NCBI GenBank assembly: GCA_015060395.1
Contig: SUYP01000026.1
Coordinates: 1 to 37,200 of the forward strand
Origin: Bacteroidales bacterium
GTDB taxonomy: Bacteria; Bacteroidota; Bacteroidia; Bacteroidales; UBA932
Length of the DNA stretch: 37,200 nucleotides
Reading direction: 5' to 3'
This document shows positions 25,877 through 32,869 of this stretch, piece by piece. The notes beneath the pieces were generated by a model, which saw only the letters and a list, made by a program, of their open reading frames with translations, had not been told where the DNA came from and did no database searches. The number at the start of each line of letters is the position of its first letter. Positions within the stretch are counted from its first letter, which is position 1. Both the position numbers and the translations under genes were made by a program.

Positions 25877-26962
25877 TCATAGTTCAATTTCAGTGATTAC
25901 AGGATAATGGTCGGAATAAGGAAGGCGCGGGATATCGTGGGTCACAGCCCTGCAGCCGTCCGGCAGAAGGACATAGTCTATCCTGAGCATAGGCCATAGC
26001 ACCGAGTATGTCGCTCCGAATCCGTCTCCCGCCTCGACGAACGCATCCTTGCGGCCGCGGGTCATACGGAAATATGTATATGACATCGGATTATCGTTGA
26101 AGTCTCCGCATACGAAGGCGTCCAGAGGGCAGTTCTCGATATCATCGAACACGCGGTCCACCTGCTTCGGACGACGGGTTATCGAACGCTTCATCTTGGT
26201 GCCGGTCTCTGCCATAACGGTGCTGTCCCGCTTTGCCACGGCCCTAACGAGACCCGCCAGAGATATATTGTAACTCTCGAAGTGACAATTATATACTCGG
26301 AAGCTGCGGTCGCCGTATGTATGGTCGGTATATATTGCCAGATTGGCACTTTCCTCGAACTTTATCTTTCCTTTTCCATCCACAGGCAGACGGCTCAGGG
26401 TCACATTTCCAAACGACCGGTTCTTTTCAGGAAAGAGGTAATACTCGGCCGTATAGCCCTTGAATTTCCGCTTGAGATAGTCCCTTACCTTTTCCTTGCT
26501 TCCTACAGAAAATTCCTGAAGGCAGATTATGTCCGGATCCTGCTGCTTGATGAAGGTGAACACAGAATCTACGCATTGACTGATTCCGGACACTCCGGCT
26601 GCCTTATCGTGCAGGGCGAAGCGTCCGACATTCCAGGTCAATATCTTCACCGTATTCTCCGCGACAGGGGCATCTATGGCCTCGTCAGAATTGAACTGGA
26701 CGTATCTTCCGATGAAGAAGAAGGAAGGAATAAGAGCCAGCAACGGTATCATAAACGACCTGGACCTGCGTTTCAAGGCCCACAGAAGAAGAATGAGGTT
26801 GAGGGTCATCAGGGGAACATAGAATATTCCCGAAAGAGACACGAGCCAGATCCTGGCAGGATTGATGACAATCGACAGGTATGACAGCGCAAGGAGCGCC
26901 GCCACTATCAGCATAAGCAGACGGGAGGTTATGCCGAATATCCTGTACTTCTTCTTCGCCAT
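25877..26962 (-). CDS. Membrane-anchored endonuclease/exonuclease/phosphatase family protein
   Basis: 361 residues from the ATG at 26962, which overlaps the rhomboid stop codon by one base (TGATG). Three N-terminal membrane helices (about residues 12-90) precede an EEP domain with KILTWNVGRF, CLQEF, GDFND and the C-terminal SDHYP motif, i.e. the catalytic Asn, Glu, Asp and His are intact. EEP enzymes cut phosphodiester or phosphomonoester bonds in nucleic acids or lipids; the substrate is not readable. The catalytic domain presumably faces the side set by its three-helix anchor. Confidence 0.88.
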   Translation of the reverse strand: MAKKKYRIFGITSRLLMLIVAALLALSYLSIVINPARIWLVSLSGIFYVPLMTLNLILLLWALKRRSRSFMIPLLALIPSFFFIGRYVQFNSDEAIDAPVAENTVKILTWNVGRFALHDKAAGVSGISQCVDSVFTFIKQQDPDIICLQEFSVGSKEKVRDYLKRKFKGYTAEYYLFPEKNRSFGNVTLSRLPVDGKGKIKFEESANLAIYTDHTYGDRSFRVYNCHFESYNISLAGLVRAVAKRDSTVMAETGTKMKRSITRRPKQVDRVFDDIENCPLDAFVCGDFNDNPMSYTYFRMTRGRKDAFVEAGDGFGATYSVLWPMLRIDYVLLPDGCRAVTHDIPRLPYSDHYPVITEIEL

Positions 26963-27660
26963 CAGTCCATCCTGCTGTATAATGTATGCTTCTTCTTCCA
27001 GTACCAGATCAGGATGAAGCCGAAGATAAGGCCTCCGAGATGTGCGAAATGCGCTATGCCTCCTCCTGTTCCTGTCACTCCGGTGAATAGTTCGATAGCC
27101 GCGAATATAAGCACGAACCACTTGGCCTTCATTGAGATAGGAGGGAAGATAAGGGTGAGCACCGAGTCAGGGTAAAGCATCGCATAACCCATCAGCACGC
27201 CGTAAATGGCTCCGGAAGCTCCGACCGTAGGGGTCATCTTCAGGGCGTGGATCGATGTCTGTGCCGCGTATGAGCCTTGTGCGGCCTCTGTGAGCCAGGT
27301 CTGCATCTGGATCCACTCCACGCCGGTGTGTATGAGCGCAGCTCCAAGGCCTGTGACAAAATAGAACACGAGGAATTTCTTCGCACCCCAGACCCTTTCA
27401 AGCACACTTCCGAATATCCACAATGTGTACATATTGAACAGGAGATGCCAGAAGCCTCCGTGCATAAACATATGTGTAAGAGGCTGCCACCAATGGAAAA
27501 ACGGAGATGTCGGGTAGAAAAGCGCGAACTTCTCATACATAAAGTTCTCGTTCAACGCCGTCATAATCATCACCAGCACATTGATTATGATTATGTTCTT
27601 TACAGCTGTCGGCACATTCGACATAAAACCGCCTCTGTTTTCGTAGGAATAATAACTCAT
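26962..27660 (-). CDS. Rhomboid-family intramembrane serine protease
   Basis: 232 residues from the ATG at 27660 (another ATG two codons earlier). Six-helix rhomboid core with HxxxN (H72 to N76 in WHLLFN), the nucleophile Ser149 in GASGAIYG, and the catalytic His207 in AHFAHLGG. Cleaves transmembrane segments of membrane proteins. Lies 48 nt after mutL and overlaps the EEP gene. Confidence 0.93.
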   Translation of the reverse strand: MSYYSYENRGGFMSNVPTAVKNIIIINVLVMIMTALNENFMYEKFALFYPTSPFFHWWQPLTHMFMHGGFWHLLFNMYTLWIFGSVLERVWGAKKFLVFYFVTGLGAALIHTGVEWIQMQTWLTEAAQGSYAAQTSIHALKMTPTVGASGAIYGVLMGYAMLYPDSVLTLIFPPISMKAKWFVLIFAAIELFTGVTGTGGGIAHFAHLGGLIFGFILIWYWKKKHTLYSRMD

Positions 27661-27708
27661 TTTCAATCAATTAGATTCTTCACTTCATTCCGGATGACAG
27701 GAAAGACC

Positions 27709-29640
27709 CTAAAATTTCCTGTCGATTTCTTCAATAGGGATCAGGGACATTATCCTGCGTCCCGTACTTGTATATTCTGCATTCTCGCAGGCAAAAAGCT
27801 GTTCAATCAACCTCTGTGCCTCCATCGGATTCGTGACAGGATCGCCGCTGAATGCGCCCAATCTGGCAAAACGTGATGCCATATTGGCAGTCATCATCTC
27901 CGGAAGCGCACTATGATCTTCTGCCAGGATAAGAAGAAGGTCACCGATCATCGTCTGTACCTTGCCGGCCTCTGCGCTGTATCCCTCGGGCACGCCGTTT
28001 ACAACAATGGTATCTGTTCCGAAAGGAGCTATGTCGAATCCCAGATCAGCAAGCATCTGCGAATGCTCGCTCACAAGGCACATATTCTCCACACCTATCT
28101 GCACAGTCACCGGAAAGAGTGCCGTCTGGGTGAGATGACCGTTCTTCGACAATGCGTTCAGGAAACGGTCGTAGAGAATACGCTCCATAGCCCTGCGGAT
28201 ATTGATCACCATCAGGCCGGAACGTCCGGTGGTTATGATATATTTGTCCTGGAGAGTGAGCACGGACTTGCTTGGCGAGAGCTTATCTTCGAAAAGTTTT
28301 CCATAATCGTCCCTCTTCTCGATGTATGCTCCGGCGCCATACCCATATCCTGCTGACTGCCAGCCCTTTCCAGCATCATCAAAACCTTTGCCGGCCTCAG
28401 TCCAGTCTCCGCCGAACATATCCTTCGAAGCAGATGTTCCTGAAGGCTTCGATCCCTGATAAGGATCTATGAACAAGGTGTTTTCAATGTGGGATGTCTC
28501 GGACGGGAATCCGTCATTGTCAAACGGATTGTATGATGTGTCCAGTCCCGGCTGAGGCTCGCTGACGGGACGGAATTCGTCAAAGTTCTTTCCGAAGGCC
28601 GGTATGTCCGGCACACCTTCACGGTCGAAATCTATGCTTTCTCCGAATGAGTTCCTGCCGAGCGTCTCCTTTATACAGGCATAGAGGACCTGGAATATCA
28701 CACTGTCATCCTCGAACTTGATCTCCGTCTTGGTCGGGTGTATGTTCACGTCCACCGACTGAGGATCGATTTCGAGATATATCATATATGCCGGAGTATA
28801 TCCGTCAGGTATGAGATTCTCGTATGCCTTCATCACAGCCTTATGCAGGTACGGGCTGCGGAAATATCTGCCGTTGACAAAGAAATACTGGTTGCCCAGT
28901 CCCTTTCTTGCGGCATCCGGACGGCCGGTGAAGCCATAGATGCCGACCACGGAAGTCTCTGCCTTTATATCGACAATCTCATTTGCGATATTGGCTCCAA
29001 GCACATCCTGTATCCTGAATTTCAGGGACTTGGCCGGTCTCAGGACATATACATCCTTGCCATTGTGGGTGAGGGTGAATCCGATATCCGGACGTGTGAG
29101 GGCTATGCGGATGAACTCCGTGACGATATGCTTGAACTCGACATTATCCGACTTAAGGAACTTGCGTCTTGCCGGCACATTGTAGAAGAGATTGCGTACG
29201 CTGAAGTTGGCTCCTCGCGGCGTCGATATCTCATTGGTGGCTATATGCTGAGAATCTGCAAAATCCACCTGACAGCCCACCTCATCGTCTTCCCGACGGG
29301 TCTTGAGCGTGACCTCGGCCACTGCTGCGATGGATGCCAGAGCCTCTCCTCGGAAGCCGAAAGTCAGGATATTGTTCAGGTCCTCTGCTGTCTGAAGCTT
29401 GGATGTCGCGTGTCTCTCGAAACAGAGGACGGCCTGGTCAGGAGACATTCCGCATCCGTTGTCGATGACCTGGATGAGAGTCCTGCCGGCATCCTGGATC
29501 ACGACGGTAACCTGATCCGCTCCTGCATCCACAGCATTCTCCACCAGCTCCTTCACCACGGATGCAGGTCTCTGGACGACCTCTCCCGCGGCGATCATAT
29601 TCGCTATATTGCTTGGTAATATCCTTATATCCATATTCAA
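27709..29640 (-). CDS. mutL: DNA mismatch repair protein MutL
   Basis: 643 residues. GHKL ATPase with ELVENAVDAG (Glu34), DNGCGM (60-65) and GFRGEAL (95-102), then the DNA-binding NIHPTKTEIKF (299-309), a Gly/Asp-rich linker (about 350-450) and a C-terminal dimerisation domain from about 455. The endonuclease motif expected as DQHA-x2-E-x4-E reads NIRRAMERILYD (480-491) here, so nuclease activity is doubtful. Second gene of the operon after a small membrane protein. Confidence 0.96.
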   Translation of the reverse strand: MNMDIRILPSNIANMIAAGEVVQRPASVVKELVENAVDAGADQVTVVIQDAGRTLIQVIDNGCGMSPDQAVLCFERHATSKLQTAEDLNNILTFGFRGEALASIAAVAEVTLKTRREDDEVGCQVDFADSQHIATNEISTPRGANFSVRNLFYNVPARRKFLKSDNVEFKHIVTEFIRIALTRPDIGFTLTHNGKDVYVLRPAKSLKFRIQDVLGANIANEIVDIKAETSVVGIYGFTGRPDAARKGLGNQYFFVNGRYFRSPYLHKAVMKAYENLIPDGYTPAYMIYLEIDPQSVDVNIHPTKTEIKFEDDSVIFQVLYACIKETLGRNSFGESIDFDREGVPDIPAFGKNFDEFRPVSEPQPGLDTSYNPFDNDGFPSETSHIENTLFIDPYQGSKPSGTSASKDMFGGDWTEAGKGFDDAGKGWQSAGYGYGAGAYIEKRDDYGKLFEDKLSPSKSVLTLQDKYIITTGRSGLMVINIRRAMERILYDRFLNALSKNGHLTQTALFPVTVQIGVENMCLVSEHSQMLADLGFDIAPFGTDTIVVNGVPEGYSAEAGKVQTMIGDLLLILAEDHSALPEMMTANMASRFARLGAFSGDPVTNPMEAQRLIEQLFACENAEYTSTGRRIMSLIPIEEIDRKF

Positions 29641-29663
29641 TATCAGAAAGGAACCCGCTGTCC

Positions 29664-29978
29664 TTATTTTGTCAGGGAATCAATCAGAAGCGGGAAATAC
29701 TTGTATATCAGATATACCACGGCGAAAAGAAGAATCATCGAAACGACTCCAATGATCTTCTGATTCCTGCCAATCTCCTTGGTACGCTGATAGTTTCCGT
29801 CACGAAGGCTTCCCTTGATGACATTGCCAGGCACATATTTCTCATCCTTAGGCTTTGTAAAATCCCCATACTTCTTTCTCCTCTCCTCTGTCTCAGGGTC
29901 ATAAAACCGTGGTCTGTAATTGAACTTGCGCACTTCCTGCGTTCCGAAAAAATTGAAACTGAATCCCATATCATTCAT
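29664..29978 (-). CDS. Small membrane protein upstream of mutL
   Basis: 104 residues (or 101 from the next in-frame ATG). A basic soluble N-terminal part (FNYRPRFYDPETEERRKKYGDF) and one membrane helix (about 74-95). A similar protein precedes mutL in other Bacteroidales, so it is a conserved unknown. 23 nt before mutL. A -7 box TAAATTTG (minus strand, 30066-30073) about 90 nt upstream may be the operon promoter. Confidence 0.75.
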   Translation of the reverse strand: MNDMGFSFNFFGTQEVRKFNYRPRFYDPETEERRKKYGDFTKPKDEKYVPGNVIKGSLRDGNYQRTKEIGRNQKIIGVVSMILLFAVVYLIYKYFPLLIDSLTK

Positions 29979-30065
29979 TTCTTGGGCGTTTCACGGCCGT
30001 CAATGCATCCATCCCTGACGCACCTTCAGCACGAAAACGCTCGTGGTACATTATTGTCTAAAGAG

Positions 30066-30073
30066 CAAATTTA
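30066..30073 (-). promoter_or_regulatory. Candidate -7 box of the mutL operon
   Basis: TAAATTTG on the minus strand, facing the small membrane protein and mutL. No -33 TTTG at 19-21 bp, so weak. Confidence 0.3.
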
Positions 30074-30154
30074 CGGTTTTTTATTTATATTCGCGGTAAT
30101 TTGAACCGCAAGGCTGAAAAATTGATAGATTTTTCCCTCAAAAAGACAAAATGT

Positions 30155-30637
30155 ATGGACATCAGAATAGGTAACGGATATGACGTCCACGCCCTGGCCG
30201 AAGGTCTTCCTTTGTGGCTTGGAGGCGTGCTTGTGGACAGTCCGATAGGGTGCATAGCGCACTCAGACGGAGATGTGGCGATCCACGCGCTCTGCGACGC
30301 TCTGCTCGGAGCACTGGCATTGGGCGACATCGGAAAGCACTTCCCGGACACATCGGATGAGTTCAAGGGCATCGACAGCAAGATCCTGCTTGGGCGCGTG
30401 ATGGAGCTGATAGGAAAAGAAGGATGGCACGTGGTGAATGTCGATATCACTATCGCAATGCAGAGGCCGAAGCTGGCACCATATATTGTGGCGATGCGCG
30501 AATACCTCGCCTCGGTGATGGGCATTTCCCCCGAGCGTGTATCCGTGAAGGCTACTACTACGGAGAAACTAGGATTTGTGGGACGCAGCGAGGGCTGCGA
30601 GGTGTATGCCGTGGCTCTGCTGGGCCGTGAAGCATAA
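30155..30637 (+). CDS. ispF: 2-C-methyl-D-erythritol 2,4-cyclodiphosphate synthase
   Basis: 160 residues from the ATG at 30155; an ATG four bases earlier is out of frame. Non-mevalonate isoprenoid pathway, trimeric zinc enzyme in the cytoplasm. Metal ligands D10 and H12 (GYDVH) and H44, the AHSDGD loop, DIGKHFPDT, and the C-terminal TTTEKLGFVGR are present. Confidence 0.96.
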   Translation: MDIRIGNGYDVHALAEGLPLWLGGVLVDSPIGCIAHSDGDVAIHALCDALLGALALGDIGKHFPDTSDEFKGIDSKILLGRVMELIGKEGWHVVNVDITIAMQRPKLAPYIVAMREYLASVMGISPERVSVKATTTEKLGFVGRSEGCEVYAVALLGREA

Positions 30638-30758
30638 GGGTCTGAGGGAGCGGACTTTGTGTGATGACGCGAATGTACGTGACAGATAACATATTTACCA
30701 TCAGGCTTTTACGCATTTTTACCCGGGAGAATTTTCCCACTAATAAATCATTAAAGAT

Positions 30759-31433
30759 ATGACTATCAGAGCCTTAAGTGCCACAGCTATCATACTGACC
30801 ATCCTCCTGTCCGTTTCCTGTAACAGACCCGGCGAGGGTTTCACAGATGAAGAGCTCTCACTCATAAACGGAGCCGACAGCATTATGAGGGTGCTGACCA
30901 TAGAGGACAGCCTTGACAATGCAGTCCTTCGTTCCATCAGCACGGATATGTCCGCAGAGGCATTGTCATCACCGGAGTACGAACGCCTCGTCCGTCTGAT
31001 GGTGGCGACTGTGACGCACCCATCGCAGGACGGAGTCGGCATTGCCGGACCTCAGGTGGGCCTCAACCGCAGAGTGGTGGCAGTACAGAGGTTCGACAAA
31101 CCCGGAGAGCCATTCGAAGTATATCCGAATATAAGGATCGTATCGATGTCAGACTCACTGGCATACGGCCCTGAAGGATGCCTTTCGGTCCCTGACCGCA
31201 GGGGTGAAGTGCTCCGCAGCCAGGAAATCGTCATAGAATATGCCGACATTGAACGCCTCAATGAAGCTGATGACCGGAACCACGGCAGGCAGCGCAGCGA
31301 AGGATTGCGCCGGAGAAAAAGCTCGCCGGCTCCCCTCCCTGTGTGCAGAGACACAGTCAAAGGATTCACCGCCGTAATCTTCCAGCACGAATGCGACCAC
31401 CTCGACGGTGTGCTTTATATCGACAGGCTGTAG
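30759..31433 (+). CDS. Peptide deformylase-like lipoprotein
   Basis: 224 residues. All three deformylase motifs are present: GVGIAGPQVG (92-101; one Ala is Gly), EGCLSVP (139-145, metal ligand Cys141) and QHECDHLDG (209-217, His210, Glu211, His214). Unlike cytoplasmic Def, it begins with a lipoprotein signal peptide ending LSVSC (Cys21) and a ~60-residue N-terminal extension. A ~35-residue polar insert rich in Arg (about 165-198) splits the region before the third motif. Deformylation is a cytoplasmic task, so an exported form probably acts on other formylated or small peptides (inference). Confidence 0.85.
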   Translation: MTIRALSATAIILTILLSVSCNRPGEGFTDEELSLINGADSIMRVLTIEDSLDNAVLRSISTDMSAEALSSPEYERLVRLMVATVTHPSQDGVGIAGPQVGLNRRVVAVQRFDKPGEPFEVYPNIRIVSMSDSLAYGPEGCLSVPDRRGEVLRSQEIVIEYADIERLNEADDRNHGRQRSEGLRRRKSSPAPLPVCRDTVKGFTAVIFQHECDHLDGVLYIDRL

Positions 31434-31767
31434 CTTCCGGAAAGAATGCAGTGGCGGTACATTAGAGATGAGGCTGAAGCGCTGGCGGCAAGGTAATGAG
31501 TGAGGAACTGGTGATATAGTTCTCTAATGGAGATGCTTCTGTAATGGGATGGAGATGGCGTGGCGACGGAGATTCGGAGTGATATGCAAATAGCTGATAA
31601 TCAGGAGATTTCGCACTTAAAGGTCTTTATTTTTGCCGACCATAAATCAAATAAAGCGCTAATTATCAAATACTTACACGACACGCACCCCAAAGGTTAA
31701 TCCAACAGCTTTCAATGCCCCTTCAATCTCTGACCATCTGTTTTTTTCAAAATATTTATACAAAAAT
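31434..31767. other. Intergenic region, no gene seen
   Basis: About 330 nt after the deformylase-like gene. No credible ORF. A TATTTTTG box on the plus strand at 31628-31635 has no -33 partner and no gene after it. AT content rises toward the tRNA promoter. Confidence 0.4.
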
Positions 31768-31798
31768 TTTGCATTTTAACAAAACATTCATACCTTTG
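31768..31798 (+). promoter_or_regulatory. Promoter of the tRNA pair
   Basis: TTTG (31768-31771), exactly 19 nt, TACCTTTG (31791-31798), 31 nt before tRNA-Gln. Full consensus match. Confidence 0.88.
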
Positions 31799-31828
31799 CA
31801 ATCCCAAATTAAAAAAGGGAAGCCAAAT

Positions 31829-31899
31829 TGAGATATGGTGTAATGGTAGCACTACAGATTCTGGCTCTGTCAGTGAGGGTTCGAGTCCTTCTATCTCAA
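31829..31899 (+). tRNA. tRNA-Gln (CTG)
   Basis: Acceptor TGAGATA pairs with TATCTCA; D arm GGTGTAATGGTAGC; anticodon stem ACAGA/TCTGT around loop TTCTGGC, anticodon CTG; T arm with GGTTCGAGTCC. U1-A72 is usual for glutamine tRNAs. CCA is not encoded. Confidence 0.9.
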
Positions 31900-31921
31900 C
31901 AACATTTTGACTAACGGTCAC

Positions 31922-31995
31922 GGCGGGATAGCTCAGCTGGTTAGAGCGCATGATTCATAATCATGAGGTCCGCAGTTCAATCCTGCGTCCCGCTA
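31922..31995 (+). tRNA. tRNA-Met (CAT)
   Basis: Acceptor GGCGGGA with TCCCGCT (G-U at position 1), D arm GCTCAGCTGGTTAGAGC, anticodon stem CATGA/TCATG around TTCATAA, T arm CGCAGTTCAATCCTGCG. Anticodon CAT; an elongator Met is likeliest but a lysidine-modified Ile2 tRNA has the same anticodon. Its 3' end is duplicated twice downstream, so it is the attachment site of mobile DNA. The G-U first pair may reflect replacement of the 3' end by an integrating element. Confidence 0.9.
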
Positions 31996-31996
31996 C
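31980..31996 (+). repeat. att copy 1, tRNA-Met 3' end
   Basis: ATCCTGCGTCCCGCTAC, 17 nt covering the T-arm 3' side and acceptor of tRNA-Met. Identical copies at 32254 and 34385. Confidence 0.85.
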
Positions 31997-32003
31997 AAGA
32001 AAG

Positions 32004-32027
32004 CACAGCAAACCGCTGTGTTTTTTT
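32004..32027 (+). terminator. Terminator after tRNA-Met
   Basis: CACAGC, 5-nt loop, GCTGTG followed by seven Ts. Confidence 0.85.
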
Positions 32028-32253
32028 CGTTTATGGGCTTCAGCCCTGCCCCGCAGGGGCTGGACATTGGCGTTTCTGGCGCAGAAAGCTTGCTTTCTTA
32101 GCGCCAGAAATGACGATGGACAGACCTGGAGCGCAGCGACCAGGGCCTGAAGCGTCGCAGACTAAAATCTCACAGGGATTTCTTCCAAAGCTTTCTTGGG
32201 TACAATGCGACCTGACATAAAGGATTAGAAGGAGCCCTCCGGGCGACTGAAAC

Positions 32254-32270
32254 ATCCTGCGTCCCGCTAC
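32254..32270 (+). repeat. att copy 2
   Basis: Same 17-nt tRNA-Met 3' end sequence. Marks the junction between a ~270-bp remnant on the left and the ~2.1-kb cargo segment on the right. Confidence 0.85.
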
Positions 32271-32279
32271 TTGAAAATC

Positions 32280-32312
32280 AAGCACTTACGAAAATTTCGT
32301 AAGTGCTTTTTT
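32280..32312 (+). terminator. Terminator hairpin next to att copy 2
   Basis: Perfect 14-bp stem AAGCACTTACGAAA / TTTCGTAAGTGCTT with a single central base, then Ts. The same element follows att copy 3, suggesting it was the original terminator of tRNA-Met. Confidence 0.85.
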
Positions 32313-32319
32313 CGTTCTT

Positions 32320-32338
32320 GGGAACACTGAGGGAACAC
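32320..32338 (+). promoter_or_regulatory. Paired GGGAACAC motifs, candidate integrase arm sites
   Basis: GGGAACAC at 32320 and 32331, 11 bp apart, just inside att copy 2. A related pair (GGGGAACTT at 34450 and 34461, also 11 bp apart) follows att copy 3. Position and spacing suit tyrosine-recombinase arm-type sites (inference). Confidence 0.4.
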
Positions 32339-32374
32339 AAACTATTTTATTTTTCAGTTTTAGTTTAATAGACC

Positions 32375-32405
32375 TTGATAGTGGATGTATAATTGCCTAA
32401 CTTCG
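32375..32405 (+). promoter_or_regulatory. Candidate promoter of the 84-residue ORF
   Basis: TTG (32375-32377), 20 nt, TAACTTCG (32398-32405): one mismatch to TAnnTTTG. 21 nt before the ATG at 32426. Confidence 0.4.
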
Positions 32406-32425
32406 TACAATCTAAATTAAAAGTT

Positions 32426-32680
32426 ATGCATAATCTCTATCGTTACATTTCAATGGTGGCAGAGAAAGCCACTCATTTAGACGCTACCGCTGGTAAGCCC
32501 TATATGGATCTTGCATGCGATATGAAAGCAGATATTGACAGGCGCAACGACCCTACCACAACTAGTGACAAAGTATTTCTAGAGTATGTTCGCGGACGAA
32601 TGCGTGATCGGGATATGGAAGCTGCCTACAAAGATTTTATTAGAAACTACAATTCGTGGCTCAAGCGAAATCGTCGATAA
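32426..32680 (+). CDS. Small hypothetical protein of the att-flanked segment
   Basis: 84 residues from the ATG at 32426, preceded by a near-consensus promoter. Charged and probably helical, no signal peptide or membrane segment; N-terminus MHNLYRYISMVAEKATHLDA and a basic C-terminus ending SWLKRNRR. I recognise no family. It is convergent with the CoiA-like gene within the same att-bounded unit, so it might be a partner, regulator or unrelated cargo. Confidence 0.6.
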   Translation: MHNLYRYISMVAEKATHLDATAGKPYMDLACDMKADIDRRNDPTTTSDKVFLEYVRGRMRDRDMEAAYKDFIRNYNSWLKRNRR

Positions 32681-32749
32681 CGACCTGATGACCGGGGATG
32701 GAATAGTGCAAACCAGGGCTGAATAACGTGACCTTGCAACATGGCGTCA

Positions 32750-32790
32750 GCGAGAGTTTGAGGATCTGCTTGCAGTCCTCATATTCTCGC
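32750..32790. other. Strong structured hairpin between convergent cargo genes
   Basis: GCGAGA-gtt-TGAGGA-t-CTGC-tt-GCAG-TCCTCA-tat-TCTCGC: sixteen pairs in three blocks with a symmetric 3-nt internal loop and one bulge. No T-run follows on either side, so it is not a plain terminator. A second fold, GTTGCCTTT with AAAGGCGAC (one mismatch), lies at about 32812-32842. Function unknown: terminator pair, small RNA or recombination site. Confidence 0.7.
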
Positions 32791-32869
32791 CTGTGCGGTG
32801 GGAATAGATGGTTGCCTTTGTTGGCTTTCATAGAAAGGCGACAAGGGCAAGTGCCGCTTTTATATATAG

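Larger units (their letters stand above)
32055..32312 (+). repeat. Long direct repeat, copy A
   Basis: About 258 bp, imperfectly repeated at 34185-34443. Shared blocks include GGGGCTGGACAT, GAAAGCTTGCTTTC, AGCTTTCTTGGGTACAATGC, GACATAAAGGATTAGAAGG, the 17-nt att core, and the AAGCACTTACGAAA terminator stem. Copy A also contains an almost perfect long hairpin at 32073-32110: 10-bp outer stem TTTCTGGCGC/GCGCCAGAAA and inner AGAAAGC/GCTTTCT; in copy B this hairpin is decayed. No coding potential. Confidence 0.85.

Noticed and set aside
28738..29619. Plus-strand frame of 293 codons
   Set aside because: Antisense to the ATPase part of mutL.
31950..32285. Small frames on both strands over the tRNA and first repeat
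   Set aside because: They overlap tRNA-Met and palindromes; translations have no motif.
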